Positions 50,986 to 59,342 of a stretch of DNA of 64,000 bases are shown one piece after another. Position 1 is the first letter of the stretch. Every line of letters begins with the position of its first letter. The stretch covers positions 1,612,001 to 1,676,000 of the forward strand of contig NZ_FNQB01000002.1 in assembly GCF_900107455.1 (NCBI RefSeq), written 5' to 3'. This DNA comes from Asanoa ishikariensis. GTDB lineage: Bacteria; Actinomycetota; Actinomycetes; Mycobacteriales; Micromonosporaceae. Under the pieces are notes generated by a model, which searched no databases, had not been told where the DNA came from, and was given only the letters and a program-made list of their open reading frames with translations. The translations under genes were made by a program, and so were the position numbers.

Positions 50986-52007
50986 CCGGGACTACGACAG
51001 CGCCGGTTTCACCGCCGGAGGCGCCGGTCAGGCGGCGGCTGACCGGGCCGCGGCTGGCGCGGATGCGGGACCTGGCGCTCGTACCCGCGATCATCGTGCT
51101 GGTCCTGGTCGGTGCGCTCATCGATCCGGTGTTCCTGAGCAGCGCCAACATCACCAACGTGCTGCAACAGCAGACCGAGCTGTCGCTGCTGGTGCTGGCC
51201 GAGGCGATCATCCTGATCGGTGGCCGGTTCGACCTCTCGCTGGAGTCGACCGTCGGCCTCGCGCCGGCGCTGGCTGTGGCGCTGGTCATCCCGGCCGCCA
51301 GCAACGGGATCGGCACCGAATGGGCCACGGCCCTGGCGATCCCGATCTGCCTGCTCGTCGGCGTGGCCATCGGCGCGTTCAACGGGCTGCTGATCCTGCG
51401 TTTCGGGCTGTCGGCGTTCATCGTCACGCTCGGCATGCTGATCGTGCTGCGCGGCCTCCAGATCGGCATCACCGGCGGGCAGAACCTGTTCGAGCTGCCG
51501 ATGTCGGTGCTCTACCTGGGCAACGCGGTCTGGCTCGGCCTGCCGGCCTCGATCTGGATCTGCGGGATCCTGTTCGCGATCGGCATCGCGGTACTCGGTT
51601 TCTTCCGGCACGGGCGCGCTGTGTACGCCATCGGCGGCAACCGGGACGCGGCGCGCGCGGCGGGCATCCGGGTGGACCGGGTGATGTGGATCGTGTTCAT
51701 CGTCGGCGGCCTGCTCGCGGCGCTGGCCGGCCTGCTGATGACCGGGCGGCTCGGCTCGGTCGCGGCGGCGCAGGGCGACGGCATGATCTTCACGGTGTTC
51801 GCGGCGGCCGTGATCGGCGGGGTCAGCATGGAGGGCGGCAAGGGCACGCTGTTCGGCGCGCTCTGCGGCGTCATCGTGCTCGGCCTGATCAACAACATCC
51901 TCACGCTCGCCGGCGTCTCGGCACAGTGGATCCAGGCCATCTACGGCCTGATCATCCTGGTGGCACTGATGCTCGCCCGGTTGACGACAGGCAAAGCCCA
52001 GGACTGA
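50982..52007 (+). CDS. Sugar ABC transporter permease (RbsC type)
   Basis: A 341-residue inner-membrane permease with about nine hydrophobic helices after a cytoplasmic Pro/Arg-rich head. RbsC-family marks are G-G-R-F-D-L-S-L-E-S-T-V-G-L-A in the second third of the membrane part, F-I-V-T-L-G-M-L-I-V-L-R-G, the coupling region Y-A-I-G-G-N-R-D-A-A-R-A-A-G-I, and G-G-V-S-M-E-G-G-K-G-T. A single permease gene indicates a homodimer. It is coupled to the ATPase by ATGA; the GntR gene starts 9 bp downstream. Confidence 0.93.
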   Translation: MTGTTTAPVSPPEAPVRRRLTGPRLARMRDLALVPAIIVLVLVGALIDPVFLSSANITNVLQQQTELSLLVLAEAIILIGGRFDLSLESTVGLAPALAVALVIPAASNGIGTEWATALAIPICLLVGVAIGAFNGLLILRFGLSAFIVTLGMLIVLRGLQIGITGGQNLFELPMSVLYLGNAVWLGLPASIWICGILFAIGIAVLGFFRHGRAVYAIGGNRDAARAAGIRVDRVMWIVFIVGGLLAALAGLLMTGRLGSVAAAQGDGMIFTVFAAAVIGGVSMEGGKGTLFGALCGVIVLGLINNILTLAGVSAQWIQAIYGLIILVALMLARLTTGKAQD

Positions 52008-52016
52008 GGTGACGGC

Positions 52017-52688
52017 GTGGCGTTGACCGACGAAGCGATCGACAAGATCAAGGAGATGATCGTCTCCGGGGCACTCGGCCCCGGGGACCGGCTCCCCAAG
52101 GAGGCGGATCTCGCCGAGCGGCTCGGGCTGTCCCGCAACTCGTTGCGCGAGGCGGTCAAGGCGCTGTCCATCATCAAGATTCTCGACGTGCGGCAGGGAG
52201 ACGGCACGTACGTCACGAGCCTGTCGCCCGACCTGCTCCTCGAGTCGCTGAGCTTCGTCGTCGACTTCCACCGCGACGACACCGTGCTCCAGTTCCTCGA
52301 GGTGCGCCGCATCCTGGAGCCGGCGGCGACGGCGCTGGCGTCTCTGCGGATGCTTCCCGGGGACGTCGCCAAGCTGCAACGGACGCTCGACGAGCTCGGC
52401 GCGTCGCCGTCGGTGGAGGCGCTGGTCGCGAACGACCTCGAGTTCCACCGCGCGATCGCGGCCGGGTCCGGCAACGCGGCGCTCTGCTCGCTGATCGACG
52501 GGCTCTCCGGGCCGACCACGCGGGCCCGGATCTGGCGCGGGCTCACCCAGGAGGGCGCGGTCGACAAGACGCGCGAGCAGCACCAGGCGATCGTCGACGC
52601 GATCGCGGCCCACGAGCCCGACCTGGCCCGCTCGTGGGCGACGGTGCACATCGCGGGTGTGGAGGAGTGGCTACGACAGGCGCTCTGA
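52017..52688 (+). CDS. FadR-subfamily GntR transcriptional regulator
   Basis: A 223-residue regulator: winged helix at 8-72 (I-V-S-G-A-L-G-P-G-D-R-L-P-K-E-A-D-L-A and L-S-R-N-S-L-R-E-A-V) and an all-helical FCD ligand domain (about 90-220) with the metal-ligand pattern D-L-E-F-H-R-A-I-A, H-Q-A-I-V-D-A-I and V-H-I-A-G-V. It is the last gene of the fuconate dehydratase-ABC operon, so its ligand is probably a fucose catabolite. The ACATCNGATGT-like sites at 34322-34407 and 46986-47015 are its candidate targets. The start is GTG 52017. Confidence 0.92.
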   Translation: MALTDEAIDKIKEMIVSGALGPGDRLPKEADLAERLGLSRNSLREAVKALSIIKILDVRQGDGTYVTSLSPDLLLESLSFVVDFHRDDTVLQFLEVRRILEPAATALASLRMLPGDVAKLQRTLDELGASPSVEALVANDLEFHRAIAAGSGNAALCSLIDGLSGPTTRARIWRGLTQEGAVDKTREQHQAIVDAIAAHEPDLARSWATVHIAGVEEWLRQAL

Positions 52689-52742
52689 TACGTCGTGTGA
52701 CGTACAGTCGGATACTCCCTGCCGAGTACGAACCTGTCGTAC
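52689..52742. promoter_or_regulatory. Two inverted repeats upstream of the multicopper oxidase pair
   Basis: TACGTC-N4-GACGTA (52689-52704) starts right after the GntR stop, and GTACGA-N5-TCGTAC (52726-52742) follows. Both contain GTAC/TACG half-sites. The first may simply be a small terminator. The second lies about 50 bp before the next start and could be an operator. Confidence 0.35.
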
Positions 52743-52793
52743 GCCCGCCATAGAGTCATCGCGTCCAACACAGACTCTTCAGACGGGGTTCCG

Positions 52794-53249
52794 ATGCGTT
52801 CGCTCTACATCTGGTTGTCCAGGTTGATCGCGCTCGGCGTGGTGGTGCAGGTGCTGGTCATCGCCTGGAGCGCGTTCGACATCCAAAGCAAGGCAAATGA
52901 CGGCGTCCCCTTCACGGAGGACACCGAGGCCAACATCGGCGCGATGCTGCACTCGGTGATCGGCATGATGGTCATCCCGGTGCTGGCGCTGCTCTTCGCC
53001 ATCGTCTCGTTCTTCGCCAAGGTGCGCGGTGGAGCGGCTCTGGCCTGGGGCGTGTTCGGTCTGGTCGTCCTACAGATCGCGCTCGCCTTCGCGTCCTTCG
53101 CGGCGCCGGTGGTGGGCACGCTGCACGCGCTCAACGCGTTCGCCGTCGCCGGCCTGGCCGGCATGGCCGGGTCGCGTGCGACCAAGCCCGATCCCTCGGT
53201 TGCCGCTCCGGCCAGGAGCAGCGATCCCGGGGTCCCCGCCGGGGCATGA
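52794..53249 (+). CDS. Four-helix membrane protein (DUF6220-like)
   Basis: A 151-residue membrane protein with helices at about 6-28, 52-75, 82-103 and 108-126, and a Pro/Ala-rich cytoplasmic tail. A His in helix 2 (A-M-L-H-S-V-I-G) and one in helix 4 (G-T-L-H-A-L-N) face each other and could bind haem or copper, but this is only suggestive. The stop overlaps the multicopper oxidase start by 4 bp, so the two probably work together. Function unknown. Confidence 0.72.
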   Translation: MRSLYIWLSRLIALGVVVQVLVIAWSAFDIQSKANDGVPFTEDTEANIGAMLHSVIGMMVIPVLALLFAIVSFFAKVRGGAALAWGVFGLVVLQIALAFASFAAPVVGTLHALNAFAVAGLAGMAGSRATKPDPSVAAPARSSDPGVPAGA

Positions 53250-54814
53250 CGGCAACGGACAACCCGGCCGAGCGCGCGACACCCTCGGCCGGGTCGGACA
53301 ACCATGCCCAAGCGACGGCTGACCTGGCTCCCGAGCCGTCCGGCGGTGCGGAGGCCGCCGGTTGGCGATCCTGGCTGCGTTGGGGTGCGGCGGTCCTGTC
53401 CGTGGTGCTGGTCGGGACGCTCGGTTATCTCTGGTTCGACAGCCGCGTCCCGTCGACGTTGTCGGTCATGGAGATGGGCTACGCCGACTGGGGTGGCGGT
53501 GCGGTGCCGGCGGGCGGGCATCAGCACGCCGGCGGGATCAGCGTCGCCGGCCTGACCGGGCCGGCCGGCACGCCGGCCGTCTCGCTCTCGCTGACGGCGC
53601 GGGCGGAGACGTTCACGCTGCCCACGGGCGAGCGGGTCGAGGGTTACACGCTCAACCACGCCTCGCCGGGTCCCGAGATTCGGGCGCGGGTCGGTGACCT
53701 CGTCCAGGTCGAGCTCGTCAACGAGTCGGTGCCCGACGGGGTGGCGCTGCACTGGCACGGGGTGCGGGTGCCGAACGCGGAGGACGGGGTCGCCGGGGTC
53801 ACCCAGGACGCGGTGCCGATCGGTGGGCGGCATACCTACCGGTTCGTGGTGAGCGATGCCGGGACCTACTGGTATCACTCCCATCAGGTCTCGCACGAAC
53901 AGGTGAAAGGCGGACTGTTCGGGGCTCTGGTGGTCGCGCCGGCCGCTGGCGATGCCGGGCCCGACGTCGTGGCGCAGGTGCACACCTACGACGGGCGACG
54001 GACGGTGCAGGGGGCGACGGGGTCGCTGTCGGTGCCTTCGCCTGCCGGCGTGGCGACCCGGGTGCGGGTGGTCAACACCGACAACGGGCCGTTGCGGCTG
54101 TCGGTGACCGGCGCGCCCTATCGCGTGGTCGCCGTCGACGGTCACGACCTGCACGGGCCGTCGGATGTCAGCGATCGAGGTCTCTCGGTTGCGGCCGGCG
54201 GTCGGGTCGACCTGCTGGTCACGCCCGTCGGTGGTGCTGTCCGGGTTGATCTCGGGGCCGGTTCCTCGCTGGTGGTGGGGCCTTCGGGTGCCGCTGCTCC
54301 GGCCGCGGTCACGCCCGCGACGATGCTCGACCTGCTGTCCTACGGCACGCCGGCGCCGGTCTCGCTGGATACCGGGCATTTCGACCGTTCCTTCGAGTTG
54401 ACGATCGACCGCCGTCCCGGCTTCCTCGACGGGCGGCCCGGTCTGTGGTGGACGATGAACGGCCACCTCTATCCCGACGTGCCGATGTTCATGGTCCGCG
54501 AGGGCGACATCGTGCGGATGACGATCACCAACAACTCGGGCGAGGTGCATCCGATGCACCTGCACGGGCACGTGGCGCTGGTGCTGTCCCGCGACGGGGT
54601 CGCCGCCACCGGCAGCCCGTGGTGGACGGACTCGCTCGACGTCGCCGAGGGGGAAAGCTACGTGGTCGCGTTTCGAGCCGACAATCCCGGCATTTGGATG
54701 GACCACTGTCATAACCTGCCGCATGCCGCGGACGGGATGGTCGCGCACTTGGCGTACGAGGGCTACACGACTCCGTACGTGATCGGCGGAACGGCCGAGA
54801 ACGAACCCGAGTGA
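53246..54814 (+). CDS. Membrane-anchored multicopper oxidase
   Basis: A 522-residue protein with a cytoplasmic Ala-rich head, one membrane helix (about 45-66) and an extracellular multicopper oxidase. All copper motifs are present: L-H-W-H-G-V, W-Y-H-S-H-Q, H-P-M-H-L-H-G-H and M-D-H-C-H-N-L-P-H-A-A-D-G-M, whose last Met would be the axial type-1 ligand. Ahead of the first domain is a His-rich G-G-H-Q-H-A-G-G stretch. Likely substrates are metal ions or phenols outside the cell. It is coupled by ATGA to the upstream membrane protein. Confidence 0.9.
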   Translation: MTATDNPAERATPSAGSDNHAQATADLAPEPSGGAEAAGWRSWLRWGAAVLSVVLVGTLGYLWFDSRVPSTLSVMEMGYADWGGGAVPAGGHQHAGGISVAGLTGPAGTPAVSLSLTARAETFTLPTGERVEGYTLNHASPGPEIRARVGDLVQVELVNESVPDGVALHWHGVRVPNAEDGVAGVTQDAVPIGGRHTYRFVVSDAGTYWYHSHQVSHEQVKGGLFGALVVAPAAGDAGPDVVAQVHTYDGRRTVQGATGSLSVPSPAGVATRVRVVNTDNGPLRLSVTGAPYRVVAVDGHDLHGPSDVSDRGLSVAAGGRVDLLVTPVGGAVRVDLGAGSSLVVGPSGAAAPAAVTPATMLDLLSYGTPAPVSLDTGHFDRSFELTIDRRPGFLDGRPGLWWTMNGHLYPDVPMFMVREGDIVRMTITNNSGEVHPMHLHGHVALVLSRDGVAATGSPWWTDSLDVAEGESYVVAFRADNPGIWMDHCHNLPHAADGMVAHLAYEGYTTPYVIGGTAENEPE

Positions 54815-54837
54815 TTAACCAGTCACCATGAATGACC

Positions 54838-54865
54838 TTGCATATTTCGTGCATCCCGGTAGCGT
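54838..54865 (+). promoter_or_regulatory. Candidate promoter for the GNAT gene at 54901
   Basis: TTGCAT (54838-54843) and TAGCGT (54860-54865) are 16 bp apart, about 36 bp before the start codon, in an A/T-richer pocket. Confidence 0.4.
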
Positions 54866-54900
54866 TGCCTGTCGATCAATGATCGGGGAGCGGGCGGGTT

Positions 54901-55446
54901 ATGCACGTCGACGTCGAGAAGGTTCTGACCGGCACGCGACGCGAGGAGGCCTGGCACCTCTACACGACGGCTTTCGAAGAGCTCCGCTATGCGGCGGTCC
55001 AGCGGCACCTCATGCACCGCGGGGAGTTCGACGAGGTCCTGGCCGACGACAGGGTCGAGAAATACGTCTCCCTGACCTCGGACGGCAGGCTCGCGGGGTT
55101 GTCGACGTTCACCAACGACCTCGACGCGATGCCGCTGATCTCCCCGGACTACTTCGCCCACCGCTGGCCGGACCGCTACGCGGAACGCCGCATCTGGTAC
55201 CTGGGCTTCGTCGCCATCGCCGCCGACCAACGCCGGTCGGGCGTCTTCGAAGCGCTGATCGAGAAGATGTGGCGGGTTGTCCGCGCCAACGCCGGCATCG
55301 CGGCCCTGGACCTGTGCGCCCGCAACGAGTCCCGCCAGCTTGACGCCGCCATCACCAGGACACTGACGGCCCTGACCCCCGACGTGGTCGCCACCCGCCT
55401 GGACACCCAGGCCTTCTGGTCCTGGGAGCTCCCGACCGCCTCCTAG
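54901..55446 (+). CDS. GNAT-like acetyltransferase
   Basis: A 181-residue protein. The centre (W-Y-L-G-F-V-A-I-A-A-D-Q-R-R-S-G-V-F-E-A-L-I-E) has the strand and Q-R-R-S-G-V-F acetyl-CoA loop of a GNAT fold, although the N-terminal half is atypical. No close family is recognised and the substrate is unknown. ATG 54901 is the first start after a plausible promoter. It is convergent with the GGDEF-EAL gene, with 14 bp between stops. Confidence 0.65.
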   Translation: MHVDVEKVLTGTRREEAWHLYTTAFEELRYAAVQRHLMHRGEFDEVLADDRVEKYVSLTSDGRLAGLSTFTNDLDAMPLISPDYFAHRWPDRYAERRIWYLGFVAIAADQRRSGVFEALIEKMWRVVRANAGIAALDLCARNESRQLDAAITRTLTALTPDVVATRLDTQAFWSWELPTAS

Positions 55447-55460
55447 GGCGGTCCTGCCGC

Positions 55461-58445
55461 TCAGTTCTCGTCGGTGTCGGCGTCGGTCAGCGGGTCGGAG
55501 GTGTCGACCGGCGTGCGGGCGACGTGGCGGGCGACCTCGACCTCGTCGACCGATTCGCCGCTCGGGACGTCCTGCGCCGCGCGACGTCGGTTCTTGACCG
55601 GGACCGGTGGCACGGCGTTCGCCGCCTCATGACCGGCATTCTCCCGCACCGACGACGACCCGTTCGCCTCCTTCGGCGCGGCCGCATCGGGTGGTGCCGC
55701 CGGCACCCAGCCGTTGGCGTTGGTGCTCACCGTCCCCGCCCCGGCCGCCTCCGGTGCTTCTGTCCTGGCCAGGATCCGGCCCAGCCGCCCGTTCACCGTC
55801 CATTTGGGACTGGTCAGGGCGTCCGGCTGGCCCTTCCCGTTGGCGGTCCTTGCCCCGGTGCCGATCGGCTCGTCCGGCTCGTCGCCGTTCGCGGCCCGGG
55901 GCGAGGTGGACTCGGCGCCGATCGGTCGGGCGTCCGGGAGCGCCGTGCCGGAGCCGGGCTTCGGGCCGGTGGCCGGGCGGGCCGGGGAGACGGGTGGCTC
56001 GCCCGGGATCGGGTCGAGCAGCCGGCGCGCCGCCTCGGCGTCGTCGCCGTTCGCGTTCGGAGCCGGACCCAGCCGCGGGAACCCCTCGACCGCCTTGGAG
56101 CGCTTCGGCTCCTCGGGCGCCGGGCGGTCGGCGTGGGCCAGGTCGCCACCTCGACCGATGGCGGCCGGGCGGCGGAGGCGGGCGAAGGTCTCCGGGTCCT
56201 GCGGGCGGCCCCACAGCCAACCCTGCCCGTACACGACGCCAAGAGCTTGCAGCACGTCGCGCTGTGACTGGGTCTGCACGCCCTCGGCGACCACGGTCAG
56301 GCCGAGCGCCGAGCTCATCGCGACCACGGCACGGACGATCTCCTCGTCCTCCGGGTTGGTGCCGAGGCCACCCACGAACGAGCGGTCGATCTTCACGCCG
56401 GTGACCGGATGGCGGCGCAGGTAGCCCAGCGCGGAGAACCCCGTGCCGAAGTCGTCGACGACGAGCCGCACACCCAGGCCGCGCAGGTCGGCCATCACCT
56501 GGTCGGTGACCTGCGAGCCGTCGACCATGACCGACTCGGTGATCTCCAGCATCACCGACTCGCCGGACAGGCCGTTCTCGACCAGGGCCTCGGCGAGCTC
56601 GCCGGGCAGGCGCGGATCACGGAGCTGGCGCGGCGAGACGTTGATCGACAGCCAGAACTCGTCGTTGACCACGTCGTTCCTGCGCCATTCGGCGAGCTGG
56701 CGCAGGGCCTCACGCATCACCCAGCGGCCCAGGTCGGTGATCAGCCCGGTCTCCTCCGCGACCGGGATGAACTTGGTCGGCGCGATCGTGCCCTTCGTCG
56801 GGTGCTCCCAGCGGATCAACGCCTCGACACCGGTCAGGCGGGCGCCACTGAGCCGGACGATCGGCTGGTACGCGAGCCGGAGCTGGTCGTGCGCGAGCGC
56901 GTGGCGGAGCGAGAGCTCGAGCTCGATGCGGTCGCGTACCCGGTCGTGCATGGTCGAGTCGAACAGCACCCAGCGGCCGCGCCCTTCGGCCTTGGCCTGG
57001 TACATCGCGGTGTCGGCGTCGCGCAGCAGGCCCTCGGCGGTGACCAGAGGCGCGCCGGCGTCGTCGGTCTTGGCGACCGCCGAGCCGGCGATGCCGATCG
57101 AACCCGACACCACCACGTCGGACGCGGTGGCCTGCAGCGGCAGGGTGAGGCTGGCCAGCACCCGCTCGGACAGCGCGATCGCCTCGTCGGCGGTCGACAT
57201 GTGCGCGATCACGAACTCGTCGCCACCGACCCGGGCGACCGCGGCGCCGGCCGGCACCGTGCGGCGCAGGCGGCGGGCCACCTCGACGATCACCCGGTCG
57301 CCGGCGTAGTGGCCCCACGAGTCGTTGACCAGCTTGAACCCGTCGAGGTCGAGGAAGAACAGCCACAGCGGACGGTCCGGGTCGGTCGGCCGGGCGAGGA
57401 TCTGGCCGACCTGGTCGACGAGCAGCGCGCGGTTCGGCAGCGCGGTGAGGTGGTCGTGCGTGGCCTGGTACTCGTACTCGCGCTGCGCAGCCGCGTACGC
57501 CTGCACCGCGGACACCGACCGCAGCAGCAGCAACGCGACCATCAGCGCGCCGCCGACGGCCAGCACGACCCGGTCGAGCCTGCTCAGGTCGGGGATCGTC
57601 GCCGTCAGCACGAACGGCACGGCCAGGGCCGGGATGAGCAGCAGCAGGCGGCGCCAGGACCAGGCCTGGACCGGCAGCGGGGTACGGCGGCCGATGTGCC
57701 GCATGGACGGATGCAGCGCGCAGGCGCCGATCAGCACGAAACCGAGCAGGAAGGGAAGGTCGATGAGCCGGTTGCCGTTGAGGGTGCCGTTGACGCCGAT
57801 GATGGCGTAACCGATGTCGCCGGCCAGCAACAACACCATCGAACCGATGAGCATGAGGTAGCTGGGGCCGCGGACCGCGGTGGTGAACGCGACGTTGGCG
57901 ACGAGCAGCACCAGCACCAGGTCGAAGATGGGATACAGCCCGGCCACGGTGGACACCGCGGCGGACCGGTCGGCGATGCCCGCCGCCGGCACGCTGAACA
58001 GCAGCGCGAAGATCAGCCCCGCGCCGAGCCCGAGCAGCATCCCGTCGATGACGGCGTGCCGTTTGGGCCCGTGCTTGACCGTCAGGAAGCCGACCAGGGC
58101 CGCGAACATCAGCACATATCCGGGCAGGGTGAAAGCGTCGCCCATCAGTTCGGTGGCGCCGCGCTGCTCGGTCGACCAGGGCCGCAGGATCGCGCCGATC
58201 ACGAACAATATGGACGCGGCCCCGAGCAACAGCCAGGGCCACCGAGGTCGCGCGCCGTTGCGGCCGGACCCGATGACCAGCGAGGCGGCGGCACCCGCTC
58301 CGACGACCGCGAACGTGATGCCGCTGGCCGTCGTGCTGTCGACGACGAGATATGCGATCGCGGCGGCCAGACCTACCAGGACGAAAAGCCCAGCCAAGAA
58401 TGCGGGGGCCTGCGACTTCGCGACGGCCGAGACCGCACGTGGCAT
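55461..58445 (-). CDS. Membrane GGDEF-EAL protein (c-di-GMP synthase/phosphodiesterase)
   Basis: A 994-residue inner-membrane protein. Nine to ten helices fill residues 1-310. The GGDEF domain (about 320-490) has intact G-G-D-E-F at 407-411. The EAL domain (about 505-745) has E-A-L at 541-543, S-I-N-V-S-P, E-I-T-E-S and D-D-F-G-T-G. Both active sites look competent. The inhibitory RxxD site is replaced by P-A-G-A, so product feedback is probably lost. A 240-residue Pro/Ala/Asn-rich tail follows. ATG 58445 is preferred because AGGGGGCG precedes it; ATG 58478 is also in frame. The 279-bp gap to the divergent SDR gene shows nothing clear beyond the latter's RBS. Confidence 0.92.
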   Translation of the reverse strand: MPRAVSAVAKSQAPAFLAGLFVLVGLAAAIAYLVVDSTTASGITFAVVGAGAAASLVIGSGRNGARPRWPWLLLGAASILFVIGAILRPWSTEQRGATELMGDAFTLPGYVLMFAALVGFLTVKHGPKRHAVIDGMLLGLGAGLIFALLFSVPAAGIADRSAAVSTVAGLYPIFDLVLVLLVANVAFTTAVRGPSYLMLIGSMVLLLAGDIGYAIIGVNGTLNGNRLIDLPFLLGFVLIGACALHPSMRHIGRRTPLPVQAWSWRRLLLLIPALAVPFVLTATIPDLSRLDRVVLAVGGALMVALLLLRSVSAVQAYAAAQREYEYQATHDHLTALPNRALLVDQVGQILARPTDPDRPLWLFFLDLDGFKLVNDSWGHYAGDRVIVEVARRLRRTVPAGAAVARVGGDEFVIAHMSTADEAIALSERVLASLTLPLQATASDVVVSGSIGIAGSAVAKTDDAGAPLVTAEGLLRDADTAMYQAKAEGRGRWVLFDSTMHDRVRDRIELELSLRHALAHDQLRLAYQPIVRLSGARLTGVEALIRWEHPTKGTIAPTKFIPVAEETGLITDLGRWVMREALRQLAEWRRNDVVNDEFWLSINVSPRQLRDPRLPGELAEALVENGLSGESVMLEITESVMVDGSQVTDQVMADLRGLGVRLVVDDFGTGFSALGYLRRHPVTGVKIDRSFVGGLGTNPEDEEIVRAVVAMSSALGLTVVAEGVQTQSQRDVLQALGVVYGQGWLWGRPQDPETFARLRRPAAIGRGGDLAHADRPAPEEPKRSKAVEGFPRLGPAPNANGDDAEAARRLLDPIPGEPPVSPARPATGPKPGSGTALPDARPIGAESTSPRAANGDEPDEPIGTGARTANGKGQPDALTSPKWTVNGRLGRILARTEAPEAAGAGTVSTNANGWVPAAPPDAAAPKEANGSSSVRENAGHEAANAVPPVPVKNRRRAAQDVPSGESVDEVEVARHVARTPVDTSDPLTDADTDEN

Positions 58446-58724
58446 TTCATCGCCCCCTGCGCGGACTTCCGGCGACATTTTCCCAAGCGAACCACGACTG
58501 TAGCAGGGTTGATCGGCGCTAAGTGACTGTTCTTCGCGTTTGTCGGCCAGATTCGGAATGGGAGCGCTATCGATGTCGAATTGACTGGACCGAGCGCCGT
58601 CCCCGTCCCATCAACAGGACCCATTCTGGACAGTTCGTGGCCGATGACCCGCTTGCCGGCCGGTAGGCAGGGGCGGTGTGTTCGTATGGGACGCACACGA
58701 GGCGACGGCGACAGGAGGTCCGGC

Positions 58725-59333
58725 ATGAAGGTGATCCTGGTAGGCAGCGGGGCGATCGGGGCGGCGGTACGCGAGACGCTGGAGACGCACGGGCACGAGG
58801 TGGTGACCGTCGGGCGCACGTCCGGTGCGCACCAGGCAGACCTCACCGACAAGGCGAGCCTCGACGACCTGTTCGCCCGCCTGGCCCCGTTCGACGCGGT
58901 GGCCAGCGCGGCCGGCGAGGTCTCTCCGGGGCCGCTCGCGGAGGCGTCCGACCAACAGTGGGCGGACTCGATCGCGGGCAAGGGCATGGGCCAGATCAAC
59001 CTGGTACGCGCGGCGCTGCCGCACATCGCGGACGGCGGCTCGTTCACGCTGGTCTCCGGCGTGCTGAGCGACGAGTACACGCACCACAGCACCCTCGGCA
59101 GCACCGTCAACCACATGGTCGAGGGCTTCGTCAAAGCGGCGGCGACGGAGTTGCCCCGTGGCCTGCGCATCAACTGCGTGAGCCCGACGGTGCTGACCGA
59201 GTCGACGCACTACTACCCGTTCTTCCCGGGCTTCGCGCCGGTGCCGGCCGCCGAGGTGGGCCTCGCCTACCTGCGGGCGATCGCCAACCCGATCACCGGC
59301 CGCATCCTGCGGCTCCACAAGACCAACTCCTAG
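58725..59333 (+). CDS. Atypical short-chain dehydrogenase/reductase
   Basis: A 202-residue SDR-fold protein, shorter than classical members (about 250). The NAD(P) motif is V-G-S-G-A-I-G-A (6-13) with V-G-R-T-S after strand 2, A-S-A-A-G-E (the N-A-G-like turn) and L-V-S-G-V-L-S-D. Where classical SDRs have YxxxK, this protein reads S-T-L-G-S-T-V-N-H-M-V-E-G-F, so both catalytic residues are missing. The same gap occurs in a bacterial subgroup of uncharacterised SDRs that it resembles throughout (P-T-V-L-T-E-S). A perfect AGGAGG precedes the ATG. An ATP-grasp gene follows after 9 bp. Confidence 0.85.
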   Translation: MKVILVGSGAIGAAVRETLETHGHEVVTVGRTSGAHQADLTDKASLDDLFARLAPFDAVASAAGEVSPGPLAEASDQQWADSIAGKGMGQINLVRAALPHIADGGSFTLVSGVLSDEYTHHSTLGSTVNHMVEGFVKAAATELPRGLRINCVSPTVLTESTHYYPFFPGFAPVPAAEVGLAYLRAIANPITGRILRLHKTNS

Positions 59334-59342
59334 GAGCGAAGC

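Noticed and set aside
56409-58526. A 705-codon open frame antisense to the GGDEF-EAL gene
   Set aside because: Gln/Arg/Asp-rich shadow with no motif; the minus-strand protein has intact catalytic residues.
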